A DNA stretch of 64,000 bases from Candidatus Limnocylindria bacterium (GTDB lineage Bacteria > Chloroflexota > Limnocylindria > QHBO01): positions 1-64,000 of the forward strand of contig JASLBU010000187.1 in the NCBI GenBank assembly GCA_030146365.1, given 5' to 3'. Positions within the stretch are counted from its first letter, which is position 1. Each line of letters begins with the position of its first letter. Below, piece by piece: positions 48,462 through 57,375 of the stretch. Made by a program: the position numbers and the translations under genes. The notes beneath the pieces were generated by a model. The model had not been told where the DNA came from. It ran no database searches and saw nothing but the letters and a program-made list of their open reading frames with translations.

Positions 48462-49743
48462 CGAGCCGCTCGCCTCGGTCGCACCGTCGGCGCACGACGG
48501 GTCCGCTGGCCCGGCACCGAACGAGGTTCGCGACGATCCACCGCGATCGTCGCGCGTCGCTTCCGTGCTCCGCGGCATCCTCCTCCCCGCCCTCGCCCTC
48601 CTCATCGCGTTCGCGGTCGGTGCGGTCGTCATCGTGTTCACCGACTTCGAGCTCCTCGCGCTGTGGGCCAGCGATCCGATCGCGGCGATCGGGGCATCGT
48701 GGTCATCCGTGGCGGGAACCTACGGCGCCCTGCTCCGTGGCTCCATCGGAGACCCGGGGCAGCTTCTCGGCGCGGTCGTCGCGCTCGACGGGGACGCGCT
48801 GCGTCGTGCCTTCATCCCACTGTCCGAGACCATCGTCTCCACGACCCCGCTCATCCTGACCGGCCTGTCCGTCGCCCTGGCGTTCAGGGTGGGGCTGTTC
48901 AACATCGGCGCGGAAGGCCAGCTGTACATCGGCGCGCTGCTGTCGGTGATCGTCGGGTTCAGTTTGGTGGGGCTGCCGTGGTTCCTGCACCTGCCGCTGG
49001 CGGTGCTGGCGGGCTTCGCCGGTGGAGCGCTGTGGGGCTTCGTGCCCGGCGTGCTCAAGGCGCGCACGGGGGCGCACGAGGTGATCGTCACGATCATGCT
49101 CAACTTCGTCGCGTACAACCTGATCAACTGGGCACTCAAGACGGAGCTGGTCCAGCGCGAGGGCCGCTCGGATCCGATCTCGGAGGTGGTCCAGCCGACG
49201 GCGGCGCTGGTGCCGATCGTCGAGGGCCTCCGAGCCAACTGGGGGATCGCGATCGCGCTCGCCGCGGCGGTGGCGGTATGGTGGCTCCTCTTCCGGTCGA
49301 CGAAGGGATTCGAGTTCCGCGCCGTCGGCTTCAACCCCCGCGCCGCGCGCTACGCGGGGATGAGCATCTCGTGGTCCACGATCCTGTCGATGGCCATCGC
49401 GGGCGGCCTCGCCGGCCTCGCGGGGGCCGCCGTCATCCTCGGGGGGTCGCGCACCCTCTCCCCCGGCTTCTCCCCCGGCTATGGCTTTGACGGAATCGTC
49501 GTCGCGCTCGTCGGCGGCACACGCCCGCTGGGTGTCGTGGCCGCCGCGTTCCTGTTCGGCGCCCTTCGCGCCGGCGCCACGCCGATGCAGGCGGCCACCG
49601 GCACGCCGATCGACATCGTCGTCGTCATCCAGGCGCTCGTGATCATGTTCATGGCCGCGCCCGCACTGGTGCGCGCGATCTTCCGGATTCGCGCCGAGCG
49701 TCGAGTGGGGGCCGAGGTGTTCGCCAAGGGGTGGGGCTCGTGA
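48454..49743 (+). CDS. nucleoside ABC importer permease 1
   Basis: A 429-residue membrane protein of the branched-chain-amino-acid/ribose/nucleoside permease family (NupP-like). A 35-residue disordered N-terminus and a first helix lead to a core with GLFNIGAEGQLYIGAL and RTGAHEVIVTIMLNFVAY, both signatures of this group, and GGTRPLGVVAAAFLFGALRAG near the C-terminus. About ten helices are expected. It pairs with the next permease (GTGA overlap). Confidence 0.93.
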   Translation: MPDEPLASVAPSAHDGSAGPAPNEVRDDPPRSSRVASVLRGILLPALALLIAFAVGAVVIVFTDFELLALWASDPIAAIGASWSSVAGTYGALLRGSIGDPGQLLGAVVALDGDALRRAFIPLSETIVSTTPLILTGLSVALAFRVGLFNIGAEGQLYIGALLSVIVGFSLVGLPWFLHLPLAVLAGFAGGALWGFVPGVLKARTGAHEVIVTIMLNFVAYNLINWALKTELVQREGRSDPISEVVQPTAALVPIVEGLRANWGIAIALAAAVAVWWLLFRSTKGFEFRAVGFNPRAARYAGMSISWSTILSMAIAGGLAGLAGAAVILGGSRTLSPGFSPGYGFDGIVVALVGGTRPLGVVAAAFLFGALRAGATPMQAATGTPIDIVVVIQALVIMFMAAPALVRAIFRIRAERRVGAEVFAKGWGS

Positions 49744-51020
49744 CCGCGGCGGCGGCGACCGGCACCACGATCACGCGAGCCGACCGCCGCGCCCGAACCA
49801 GGCAGCGCATCCTGGGCGTCTTCTACCTGGCGGTGGCCGTCGTCATGGTGGTCGGCTTCGCCTTCGGCGTCGCCGGTGACGACACGTCCGCATTCGGGCT
49901 GACCGCACCGACCGCGCCGATCGTCCTGCCGAACCTGGTGGTCCCCTCCGCGGCCACGCTGTACCTGCTCTCGGGCGCCGTCGCCTTCGCCGGGGCCGTC
50001 CAGCTGACGCGCGGCTTCGGAAGCCGGTGGGCCGTGCTGCTGGCCCTCGTGGCGATCGCGTTCGTGGTGGCGTTCCTGACGTGGGTGGCGGCCGGTCAGT
50101 CCATGAACCTCACCGGCCTGCTGGAGACGACCGTCCAGCGGTCGGTGCCGATCGTCTTCGGCGCGCTCTCCGGCGTGCTCTGCGAACGGGCTGGCGTGGT
50201 GAACATCGCCATCGAGGGCATGCTCCTCTCCGGCGCCTTCCTCTCGGCCGTCGTCACGAGCGCGACCGACAACCCGTGGCTCGGCATCCTCTCGGCCATC
50301 GCCATCGGCGGCCTCCTCGCGGCGCTCCTCGCGATCCTGGCCATCCGCTACCGGGTGGACCAGATCATCGCCGGGTTCTTCATCAACATCCTCGTCACTG
50401 GGCTCACGGCCTTTCTCTCCGTGCGCGTGCTGCAGCCGTACCAGGACGAGCTGAACACCCCCGAGCGGCTGGGGCCGATACCGATTCCCTTCCTGTCGGA
50501 CATCCCCATCCTCGGTCCGGTGCTGTTCCGGCACACCTTCTTCGTGTACGCGCTGTTCGCCCTCATCGTCATCATCCACCTCGGGCTGTTCTATACGCGC
50601 TGGGGCCTCAGGGTGCGGGCCGTCGGTGAGCATCCCAAGGCAGCCGACACCGTGGGCATCGACGTCTATCGGGTGCGCTACATCACCGTGATCCTGGGCG
50701 GAATGGTCGCCGGGCTCGGCGGCGCCTACTTCACCATCGGCTCGACCGGCGGCTTCGAGCGGGAGATGACGGCGGGGCGGGGGTTCATCGGCCTCGCGGC
50801 GATGATCTTCGGGGGCTGGAACCCCATCGGCGCGTTCCTCGCCGGCCTGGTGTTCGGCTTCGCGGACGCCATCCAGTCGCGGCTGTCGATCCTCAACATC
50901 GCGATCCCGTCGGAGTTCCTGCTGATGGTGCCGTACATCGTCACGATCGTCGTGGTGGCCGGCCTGGTCGGGCGCGCCCGAGCGCCCGCCGCGGACGGAA
51001 AGCCGTACGTCAAGGACTGA
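49740..51020 (+). CDS. nucleoside ABC importer permease 2
   Basis: A 426-residue permease (NupQ-like). The signatures GVVNIAIEGMLLSGAF, VDQIIAGFFINILVTGLT and RVRAVGEHPKAADTVGIDV identify the second subunit of BMP-type importers, and GGWNPIGAFLAGLVFGFADA closes the core. GTG 49740 is the start by the GTGA overlap. A non-conserved N-terminal region with two extra helices precedes the usual eight. Its final TGA shares the A of the hydrolase ATG. Confidence 0.93.
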   Translation: MTAAAATGTTITRADRRARTRQRILGVFYLAVAVVMVVGFAFGVAGDDTSAFGLTAPTAPIVLPNLVVPSAATLYLLSGAVAFAGAVQLTRGFGSRWAVLLALVAIAFVVAFLTWVAAGQSMNLTGLLETTVQRSVPIVFGALSGVLCERAGVVNIAIEGMLLSGAFLSAVVTSATDNPWLGILSAIAIGGLLAALLAILAIRYRVDQIIAGFFINILVTGLTAFLSVRVLQPYQDELNTPERLGPIPIPFLSDIPILGPVLFRHTFFVYALFALIVIIHLGLFYTRWGLRVRAVGEHPKAADTVGIDVYRVRYITVILGGMVAGLGGAYFTIGSTGGFEREMTAGRGFIGLAAMIFGGWNPIGAFLAGLVFGFADAIQSRLSILNIAIPSEFLLMVPYIVTIVVVAGLVGRARAPAADGKPYVKD

Positions 51021-51955
51021 TGGCGACCGCGACCCGCGTGGTGCTCGACTGCGACCCGGGGCACGATGACGCGCTCGCCATCCTGCTCGCGGCGGCGTCG
51101 CCGGCCCTCCAGCTGGAGGCGATCACCACCGTCGCGGGCAACCAGACGCTCGAGAAGGTCACCCTCAACGCGCAGCGCGTCTGCAGCGCGGCCGGCATCC
51201 GCTCGGTTCCGATCGCCGCCGGCTGCGATCGCCCGCTGGAGCGCGAGCTGACCGTCGCGGCGGCGATCCATGGGACGTCGGGATTGGATGGGCCCGCATG
51301 GGGCGAGGTCTCCGTCCCGGTCGAGGGACGCCATGCGGCCGACCTGCTGATCGACCTGGGCATGGCCGGGGGCCTGACGGTGATCGCCACCGGACCGCTG
51401 ACCAACGTCGCCACCGCTCTGCGCCGCGAGCCACGGCTGAGGGCACGCCTCGAGCGAGTCGTCGTCATGGGCGGTGCGATCGGCCTCGGGAACTGGACGC
51501 CGTCCGCCGAGTTCAACATCTACGCCGACCCGGAGGCGGCGGCCGAGGTCGTCGCCGCGGGGCTGTCGCTCACGCTCGTTCCGCTCGAGGTGACGCACCA
51601 GGCTGTCGCCACGCCGTCCCGCATGCACGAGGTGAGGATGCTGGAGTCGCGGGTGAGCCGCATCACGGAGGAGCTCATGGGCTACTTCGCGGCCACGTAT
51701 CGCAGCGTGTTCGACTTTCCGCATCCGCCCGTACACGACCCGTGCGCCGTCGCGGCGGTCATCGATTCGGCCACCGTGAAGACGAGGCGAATCCACGTCG
51801 CGGTCGAAACGACCTCCGACCTGACGCGCGGGCGAACGTCCTGCGACGTCTTCGGCACGACCGGTCGCCCGGCGAACGCGGAGGTCGGGGTCGCGCTCGA
51901 CGCGGACCGCTTCTGGAACCTGATGGTCGACGCCCTGGCGACGTACCGGGACTAG
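51020..51955 (+). CDS. ribonucleoside hydrolase (IUNH family)
   Basis: A 311-residue enzyme that splits nucleosides into base and ribose. The calcium-binding DxDPGxDD motif is DCDPGHDDA at residues 10-18; further active-site regions are ATGPLTNVA, MGGAIGLGNWTPSAEFNIYADPEAA and VHDPCAVAAV with the catalytic-site His. As the last gene of the nucleoside importer operon (TGATG overlap) it processes what the importer delivers. Pyrimidine versus purine preference is not visible. It meets the convergent phosphoesterase gene with a four-base overlap. Confidence 0.94.
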   Translation: MATATRVVLDCDPGHDDALAILLAAASPALQLEAITTVAGNQTLEKVTLNAQRVCSAAGIRSVPIAAGCDRPLERELTVAAAIHGTSGLDGPAWGEVSVPVEGRHAADLLIDLGMAGGLTVIATGPLTNVATALRREPRLRARLERVVVMGGAIGLGNWTPSAEFNIYADPEAAAEVVAAGLSLTLVPLEVTHQAVATPSRMHEVRMLESRVSRITEELMGYFAATYRSVFDFPHPPVHDPCAVAAVIDSATVKTRRIHVAVETTSDLTRGRTSCDVFGTTGRPANAEVGVALDADRFWNLMVDALATYRD

Positions 51956-52698
51956 GGCCGGAGGGCCTCCGTCGGCACGTACGGGTGCAACGCCGGCGGC
52001 TCGCGCAGCAGGCCGATCGGATGGCCGGCCGCCGCCATGTCGCGCACCACGGCCATGTGATCGTAGTCCACGGAGCGAAAGCCGACGGCGATGTCCGGCT
52101 CGCCGAAGTAGACCACGGCGTACCGAGCGCGGGCGTCGCCTCCGGTGCCGCAGCCGACGGACCCGCAGGCGACGAAGTGCGCCTGTCCCACCACCCGGTG
52201 GAACGCCTCGTGGGTGTGCCCGAAGGCGAACAGGTCGTCCGCCTCGTCGCTGCCGATGCGAGCGAGCACCCGTGACGGTCGCGATGACCACAGGTATTCG
52301 TTCTCCCGGATCGGCGAGCCATGGAAGAGCTGGACCGAGCGCCCGGCAAGCGAGATCCGCAGGCTCTTGGGCAGCTGTCGAAGCCAGCTGCGGTTCTCCT
52401 CGCTCATCGTCTCGGCGGTCCAGCGCATGGACGCGTTGCCGTCCCGCTCGGCTTCCGCGGATACCCATGCCGCGCCTGTCTGCTCGCGGTCCATCCCGAC
52501 GGCCTCGTCCCAGTTGCCCTGCACGGTGGGAATCTCGAGGCGTCGCAGCTCCTCGACGACCTCGTTGGGATGCGGTCCCCGCCCGACGACATCACCGACG
52601 CAGAAGATCGCGTCTGCGCCGATGCGTGCAGCGTCGTCGATGACGGCGCGCAGCGCAGGGGCGTTGGCGTGGACGTCACCGATGATGGCGATTCGCAT
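51952..52698 (-). CDS. metallophosphoesterase (YfcE/MJ0936-like)
   Basis: A 248-residue calcineurin-like phosphoesterase with GDVHANAPAL, VGDVVGRGPHP, GNWDEAV (Trp replaces His in the usual GNHD), FHGSP and FGHTHEAF. The GNWD variant is common in this bacterial subgroup, which hydrolyses phosphodiesters or phosphoproteins. I chose ATG 52698, since the reading upstream is not conserved. A TATCCT hexamer ends four bases before the ATG, slightly short for a leaderless start. Function of this copy is unknown. Confidence 0.88.
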   Translation of the reverse strand: MRIAIIGDVHANAPALRAVIDDAARIGADAIFCVGDVVGRGPHPNEVVEELRRLEIPTVQGNWDEAVGMDREQTGAAWVSAEAERDGNASMRWTAETMSEENRSWLRQLPKSLRISLAGRSVQLFHGSPIRENEYLWSSRPSRVLARIGSDEADDLFAFGHTHEAFHRVVGQAHFVACGSVGCGTGGDARARYAVVYFGEPDIAVGFRSVDYDHMAVVRDMAAAGHPIGLLREPPALHPYVPTEALRP

Positions 52699-52798
52699 GG
52701 CGAGGATATTCGGCCCCGCCCGCCGACGCGGCAATCCCCCGCCGGGTCCTCGTCACTCCGGGACTTTCAGCGCGCGCCCCCGCCCGCGCTGGCTGGGC

Positions 52799-53884
52799 TC
52801 AGGCGGCGCCGACGCGCGCCAGCGGAGCAGCCAGGACGCTCACGCGCCCCGCCACCGCGCGCGCGACCTCGCGCAGGGCGAGCGCCGCCGGTGACGTCTC
52901 GCCACCGGGGTACTGGGTCGACGTGATCGGGACGCCGGCGTCACCACCCGCCCGCACGCCCGGCTCGATCGGGATACGGCCGAGCACGTCGAGCTCGAGT
53001 TCGCGCGCGAACTTCTCCGCACCGCCGGTGCCGAAGATGTCGTGCTCCGATCCGCAATCCGGGCAGATGAAGCCGCTCATGTTCTCGATGACGCCGAGCG
53101 TGCGCACGTTCACCTTGTTGAACATGGCGACCGCCTTCCTCGCGTCGAGGAGGCTGACCTCCTGCGGCGTGGTGACGATCACCGCGCCGGTGAGCGGGAT
53201 GAGCTGGCTGAGGCTGAGCGCCGCGTCGCCGGTCCCCGGTGGCAGGTCGATGACGAGATAGTCGAGCTCGCCCCATTCCACGTCACGCAGGAATTGCGCG
53301 ATCGCGGAGTGGATGAGCGGGCCGCGCCAGATCACCGGCGCATCCGCCTGCAGGAAATACTGGATGCTCATCATCTGCACGCCGTGGCTGATCACGGGGT
53401 TCGGTCGGCCGCCGTTGCCGGTGACGTGCGCGCCCTGGGTGCCCATCATCAGGGGCACGTTGGGACCCGTGATGTCCGCATCCAGCAGGCCGACGCGCGC
53501 ACCGTCGCGCGCAAGGCTGACGGCCAGGTTGACCGCGACCGTCGACTTGCCCACGCCGCCCTTGCCGGACGCCACGGCGATGGTGTTGCGGACGCCGGGG
53601 ATGAGGTCCGCCGCCGGACCGCCGAAGCTGCGCTTGACGTTGCTGGCCCAGTCAACGCGCACGAGGTCGGCGCCCAGCGGGGCGAGCGCCTCGACGATGT
53701 CGTTCTCGATCGTCGCCTTGAGCGGGCACGCCGGGGTCGTGAGCTCGACGGTCAGATCGACGACGGCGCCCGCGATCGTGACGTTCTTCACCATCCCGAG
53801 CGAGACGAGATCGCGCCCGATCTCGGGGTCCTTGACCCCGCCGAGCGCGGCGAGGATGTTTTCATCTGTCAGCTGGTTCAACAT
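52799..53884 (-). CDS. mrp: Mrp/NBP35-type Fe-S cluster carrier ATPase
   Basis: A 361-residue protein. The N-terminal 90 residues are a MIP18/DUF59 domain (LGGVKDPEIGRDLVSLGMVK with TPACPLK), then a deviant Walker A P-loop GKGGVGKST, LLDADITGPNVP, and PPGTGDAALSL. The metal-binding pair is ICPDCGSEHDIFG. Family members load Fe-S clusters onto apo-proteins in an ATP-dependent way. It appears to be monocistronic, with a TACGCT hexamer (53932-53937) giving a leader of about 40 bases. The 53885-54008 gap shows no gene. Confidence 0.94.
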   Translation of the reverse strand: MLNQLTDENILAALGGVKDPEIGRDLVSLGMVKNVTIAGAVVDLTVELTTPACPLKATIENDIVEALAPLGADLVRVDWASNVKRSFGGPAADLIPGVRNTIAVASGKGGVGKSTVAVNLAVSLARDGARVGLLDADITGPNVPLMMGTQGAHVTGNGGRPNPVISHGVQMMSIQYFLQADAPVIWRGPLIHSAIAQFLRDVEWGELDYLVIDLPPGTGDAALSLSQLIPLTGAVIVTTPQEVSLLDARKAVAMFNKVNVRTLGVIENMSGFICPDCGSEHDIFGTGGAEKFARELELDVLGRIPIEPGVRAGGDAGVPITSTQYPGGETSPAALALREVARAVAGRVSVLAAPLARVGAA

Positions 53885-54008
53885 GAGTCGGGCTCGGGCT
53901 CCTCGGGATGCGGGGCCGGTGCGGCCCGCTGAGCGTACCAGAGCGCGCTTCGAAAGGCAGAGCGCGCACCTGGAGCTGAGGCCGTCAGCGCGGCGGCGGC
54001 AGGACGGT

Positions 54009-54866
54009 CTAGGGAAGCCCGTCGAAGAGGGATGACTCCCCAGCCGGGGGGTGGTCGAACACCGAGGCGGCCAGGCGATAGTGCTCGGTGGCCAGCCAGG
54101 CGTCCCGTGACGCGGGATCCCAGTCGTGGAACGGCCCCGCCGACCCGGTCTGCGACACGTGCCGCCGGATCGCGGCGAGCTTGAGCTCGGCAAGCTCGCC
54201 GAGCTCGAGGGCAAGCGTCGGTTCCCCGGAGGAGCCGAACCCCTCGCTCGGCGCGCGGTCACCGAGCACCGCGCTCACCCGGTCGCGCGGCACGACGAGG
54301 TGGTAGAGCTTGGCCGTGCGCCAGGCCACCTGGTCCTCCTCCAGGTCGTCCTCGAAGGCGAGCGGCTCCCCGGCCAGGCGGTACGCGGCGTCCACCGCGC
54401 GCGAAAGGACGACGTGGTCGGGATCACCGGTGATGCCGTCCGGGCCGAACGTGAGAATCACCTCCGGGCGGTGCATCCGGATCGGCTCCACCAGGCGGGC
54501 GACAAGCTGGTCCTGGTCCACGCGGTCGAGGTCACCCTCGGAGTAGTCGAGCATCCGGACGACCCGCACGCCGAGCAGGGAAACGGAGCGCCGGAGCTCG
54601 TCCTCCCGGACGGTGTCCAGGTTTCGCCACGTGATGGCATCGAGCTTGACGTCGCGGTTCTTGCCTCCGGGCGACGGCGCCTTTTCCGTGAGGCGGGCGT
54701 CGAACCATCCCCGGGTGACGCACACCACGACGACGTAAGCACCGGCCGCGGCCGCGGCCGCGATCGCCCCGCCGAATCCGAACGATTCGTCACCAGGGTG
54801 GGCGACGACGACCATCATGCTCCGGGCAGGAGCTCGCTCGCGAACCGGCCGCCAGATCGAGGACAC
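54009..54866 (-). CDS. PIG-L family deacetylase
   Basis: A 285-residue LmbE-like zinc hydrolase. The metal motif is VVAHPGDESFGFGG (usually AHPDDE; Gly replaces the first Asp) and the catalytic region FGPDGITGDPDHVVLS. The family deacetylates N-acetylglucosamine derivatives, including bacillithiol/mycothiol precursors. The change at AHPDDE is at a metal ligand neighbour, so activity may differ. The GTG start, 16 codons before MMVVVAHP, is set by a TATACT hexamer seven bases upstream. Confidence 0.87.
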   Translation of the reverse strand: MSSIWRPVRERAPARSMMVVVAHPGDESFGFGGAIAAAAAAGAYVVVVCVTRGWFDARLTEKAPSPGGKNRDVKLDAITWRNLDTVREDELRRSVSLLGVRVVRMLDYSEGDLDRVDQDQLVARLVEPIRMHRPEVILTFGPDGITGDPDHVVLSRAVDAAYRLAGEPLAFEDDLEEDQVAWRTAKLYHLVVPRDRVSAVLGDRAPSEGFGSSGEPTLALELGELAELKLAAIRRHVSQTGSAGPFHDWDPASRDAWLATEHYRLAASVFDHPPAGESSLFDGLP

Positions 54867-54873
54867 GGCCGGC

Positions 54874-54879
54874 AGTATA
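54874..54879 (-). promoter_or_regulatory. -10 element, leaderless start
   Basis: TATACT on the minus strand ends seven bases before the GTG at 54866. It is the closest match to the TATAAT consensus among these sites. Confidence 0.65.
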
Positions 54880-54884
54880 CGGTC

Positions 54885-55958
54885 CTATGCGCCGACCCCG
54901 ATGGGCATCGCCGCGCGGCCGTCGGGGCTCCGATCACGCCCCGCGACGGACGAATCGATGGTCGGCACACGGTCCAGGAAGCTTGCCCGGTGGCCCACCC
55001 GAATGACCTCCTCGGTCTCCTCCAGCGACAGGATCTCGTGGCGCAGCAACAGCTGCAGCTCGGCACGCAGGTACGAGCGGAGCATCTCCGGGCCGTCGGT
55101 GCTGATCGTGAACGGCACCTCCCCGTCGATGAGCGCCCGGATCACGCGCCGGATCTCCGCGACGCTCGCCAGGACGCCGGTGTTCAGGTTCGAGCTCGGA
55201 CACACCTCGAGCACGGTGCCCCGCTCCCGGACCATCGAGAGCACGGAGGGGTCCTCCACGCTTCGGACCCCGTGGCCGATGCGGTCCGGGTGGAGGGCCT
55301 CGACCGCCTCGCGCACCTCCTCGGGCCCGCCCGTCTCACCGGCATGGACCGTGAGGCCCAGCCCGGCTCGCCGGCACTGCTCGTAGACGTCGCGGTACTC
55401 GGCGAAGCGAAAGCCGGGGACGACCGGTCCCGCGATGTCGATGCCGACCACGCCGCGGCTCTGCCAGGCGATCGCCTTGGCGGCGATGATCTCGTTCAGC
55501 TGGCGGCTGAAGCCGCGGTCGAGGCAGAAGATGAGCCCGGCGCGGACCTGGGGATACTCCAGCACGGCTCTGTCCATGCCGCGCAGCGCCGCGGCGATGA
55601 TCTGGTCCAGGTCCTGCTCGCCGCCGCGGTTCCGCTTCATGGGATTGAAGCGCAGCTCGAGCTGTGTCACGTTGTTCTTCCGGTAGGCGCCACCGATGAC
55701 CTCGTACACGCTGCGCTCGACCGCGATCGGGCTGGATTGGATCAGCTCCGTCCAGTGGAAGAGCTCCAGGTACGAGGCAAACGTTCGGCGCCGCCGCCCG
55801 ACCGTGATCAGATCCCGGAACGCCCAGTAGTCCTTCGTCGGCAGCCGGATCCCCTGCGCGTGCGCGATCCCCCACATGATGGCGGGGGTGACGGCCGCAC
55901 CGAGGTGGACGTGGAGCTCGGCCAAAGGCGTCCGGGGGTCAAGGCGCGGTCGGGTCAT
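54885..55958 (-). CDS. adenosine-deaminase-like amidohydrolase
   Basis: A 357-residue second member of the deaminase superfamily. Motifs are AELHVHLGAAV (HxH but Gly-Ala-Ala in place of DG/EG), TVHAGETGG with catalytic Glu, RIGHGVRS, and STDGPEML, where Gly replaces the second Asp of the usual TDDP. It is therefore divergent from the deaminase at 43592. It could act on another aminopurine, nucleoside or futalosine-like compound. Leader with GGAGG ribosome site and a TACACT hexamer at 55987-55992. Confidence 0.85.
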   Translation of the reverse strand: MTRPRLDPRTPLAELHVHLGAAVTPAIMWGIAHAQGIRLPTKDYWAFRDLITVGRRRRTFASYLELFHWTELIQSSPIAVERSVYEVIGGAYRKNNVTQLELRFNPMKRNRGGEQDLDQIIAAALRGMDRAVLEYPQVRAGLIFCLDRGFSRQLNEIIAAKAIAWQSRGVVGIDIAGPVVPGFRFAEYRDVYEQCRRAGLGLTVHAGETGGPEEVREAVEALHPDRIGHGVRSVEDPSVLSMVRERGTVLEVCPSSNLNTGVLASVAEIRRVIRALIDGEVPFTISTDGPEMLRSYLRAELQLLLRHEILSLEETEEVIRVGHRASFLDRVPTIDSSVAGRDRSPDGRAAMPIGVGA

Positions 55959-56022
55959 CGGCCTCCGCAGGTGACGTGTGCGGCGGAGTGTAGCGCAGCG
56001 CCGCGGGCCGCCGGGCCGATGC

Positions 56023-56028
56023 TAGAAT
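56023..56028 (+). promoter_or_regulatory. -10 element, near-leaderless start
   Basis: TAGAAT ends nine bases before the ATG at 56038, so the transcript would have a leader of only two or three bases. Confidence 0.5.
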
Positions 56029-56037
56029 CGGCCCGCC

Positions 56038-56448
56038 ATGGATTTCCTCCGTGATTTCGGCGACTGGCTGACCACCGGCTGGGGTGACCGCCTCGGCGTG
56101 CTGTTTCCGCTCGGCGTGGCAGGGCTTTTGGGCCTCTACCTGCTGTGGCTCGTCATCGGGTACCTGCGCGTGAGCCAGGTGGGGATCCGTGAGCAGCATC
56201 CGCCCATGCGAGCGGTGGCGCTCCCGGGTTCGGCCGAGGGTCAGGCCCTCCCGCAGGCTCCCCGCGGGGTCCCCTACTGCGCCTTCGACGGGCTGCAGTA
56301 TCCGATGGGAGCCCGGTTCTGCGCCCAGTGCGAGCGGGACCTGACGTTGGACTGCATAAGCTGCGGCGCAACCCTGGCGGCCGGGGACGCGTCCTGCTAC
56401 CGATGCGGCACCCCGACCGGCGCCGCGGCCAACGCACTCCCGGGCTGA
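56038..56448 (+). CDS. membrane protein with double zinc ribbon
   Basis: A 136-residue protein with one or two N-terminal membrane helices (LGVLFPLGVAGLLGLYLLWL) and a cytosolic tail carrying two zinc-ribbon knuckles: CAFDG with CAQCERD, and CISCG with CYRCG. Such ribbons mediate protein or nucleic-acid contacts. A CcsA-like gene follows 40 bases downstream, suggesting a role near cytochrome assembly or membrane protein handling; this is only context. Confidence 0.8.
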   Translation: MDFLRDFGDWLTTGWGDRLGVLFPLGVAGLLGLYLLWLVIGYLRVSQVGIREQHPPMRAVALPGSAEGQALPQAPRGVPYCAFDGLQYPMGARFCAQCERDLTLDCISCGATLAAGDASCYRCGTPTGAAANALPG

Positions 56449-56488
56449 CCGGCCCATTTCCCGGCCGGCCCACCGCCCGGCTGGATCG

Positions 56489-57361
56489 ATGCTCAGCCTG
56501 ATCGGCACCCTGCTCCTGGCGGCCCTGATCGTGCTCGTGCTGACGGGCGCCCTGGGGATCGGCGCCATGCTCGTCGGCGGGTCCGTCACGGCACGCGCGA
56601 TGGCCGGTCCCGGAGCCGTTGTCGGCCCGCCGCAACAGCCGCCGATCGCTCCGCTCCTCGTGTCCGGTGTCGGCCTGGCGGTCGTGCTGCTCTCCGCCTC
56701 GGTCGTCCTGCGCACCGTGCTCGTGGGACACGCCCCCTGGTCGAACCTCCACGAGTTCAGCATCGCGTTCGCCGCCGCACTCGGCGGCACGTACCTCGTC
56801 CTCCTGCGATCGGCCCCCATCGCCGGGCTGGCCCCGATCGTCGCGCTGGTGGCCGCGGGACTGGTCGCCCTCGCGCTGAACCTCGAGTCGCGGGTGGATG
56901 CGCTGGTGCCGGCGCTGCAGCAGCCGCTGCTGCTCACGATCCACGTCGGCTCAGCTGCCCTGGCCTACTCCGTGGCCGGCGTGGCATTCACGTCGGCCGC
57001 CGCCGAGATCGTCCAGCGGGCCACCGGTGACGGAGTCGCGCTGCTCCCGTCGTCCGCGGTGGCGCGCGCGGTGAGCCATCGGGCCACGCTCCTCGCCTTT
57101 CCCATCCTGACCCTCGCCATCGTCCTCGGATCGGTCTGGGCCAATCTGGCCTGGCGGTCCTACTGGAGCAACGACCCCAAGGAGCTTGCGGCCGCCGCCA
57201 CCTGGCTCGTCTTCGGGGCGTACCTCCACGTCGCCGGCCGGCGCGACCGCTGGGAGCGCCTCGCGCCGTGGCTCATCGTCCTGGGCTTCGTTGGCGTGCT
57301 GTTCACCTACATCGGAGCGGGGCTGTTCATCGTGGGCGAGCACAGTTACGGCGTCCCCTGA
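56489..57361 (+). CDS. ccsA: CcsA/ResC-like cytochrome c biogenesis protein
   Basis: A 290-residue membrane protein with eight predicted helices. It follows the CcsA family pattern: SNLHEFSIAFA near the N-terminus, TIHVGSAALAYSVAGVAF, WANLAWRSYWSNDPKE, AYLHVAGRR, and GEHSY at the C-terminus. The heme-binding WWD motif is altered: family GSYWGWDPKE reads RSYWSNDPKE here, so Trp is replaced by Asn. His residues are kept. It should present heme for cytochrome c maturation in system II, unless the substitution has changed its use. No ResB partner is in the window. Confidence 0.83.
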   Translation: MLSLIGTLLLAALIVLVLTGALGIGAMLVGGSVTARAMAGPGAVVGPPQQPPIAPLLVSGVGLAVVLLSASVVLRTVLVGHAPWSNLHEFSIAFAAALGGTYLVLLRSAPIAGLAPIVALVAAGLVALALNLESRVDALVPALQQPLLLTIHVGSAALAYSVAGVAFTSAAAEIVQRATGDGVALLPSSAVARAVSHRATLLAFPILTLAIVLGSVWANLAWRSYWSNDPKELAAAATWLVFGAYLHVAGRRDRWERLAPWLIVLGFVGVLFTYIGAGLFIVGEHSYGVP

Positions 57362-57363
57362 GC

Positions 57364-57369
57364 TACCGT
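57364..57369 (+). promoter_or_regulatory. -10 element, leaderless start
   Basis: TACCGT ends six bases before the ATG at 57376. It decides that ATG against an upstream in-frame codon inside the ccsA-like gene. Confidence 0.55.
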
Positions 57370-57375
57370 GGCGCC

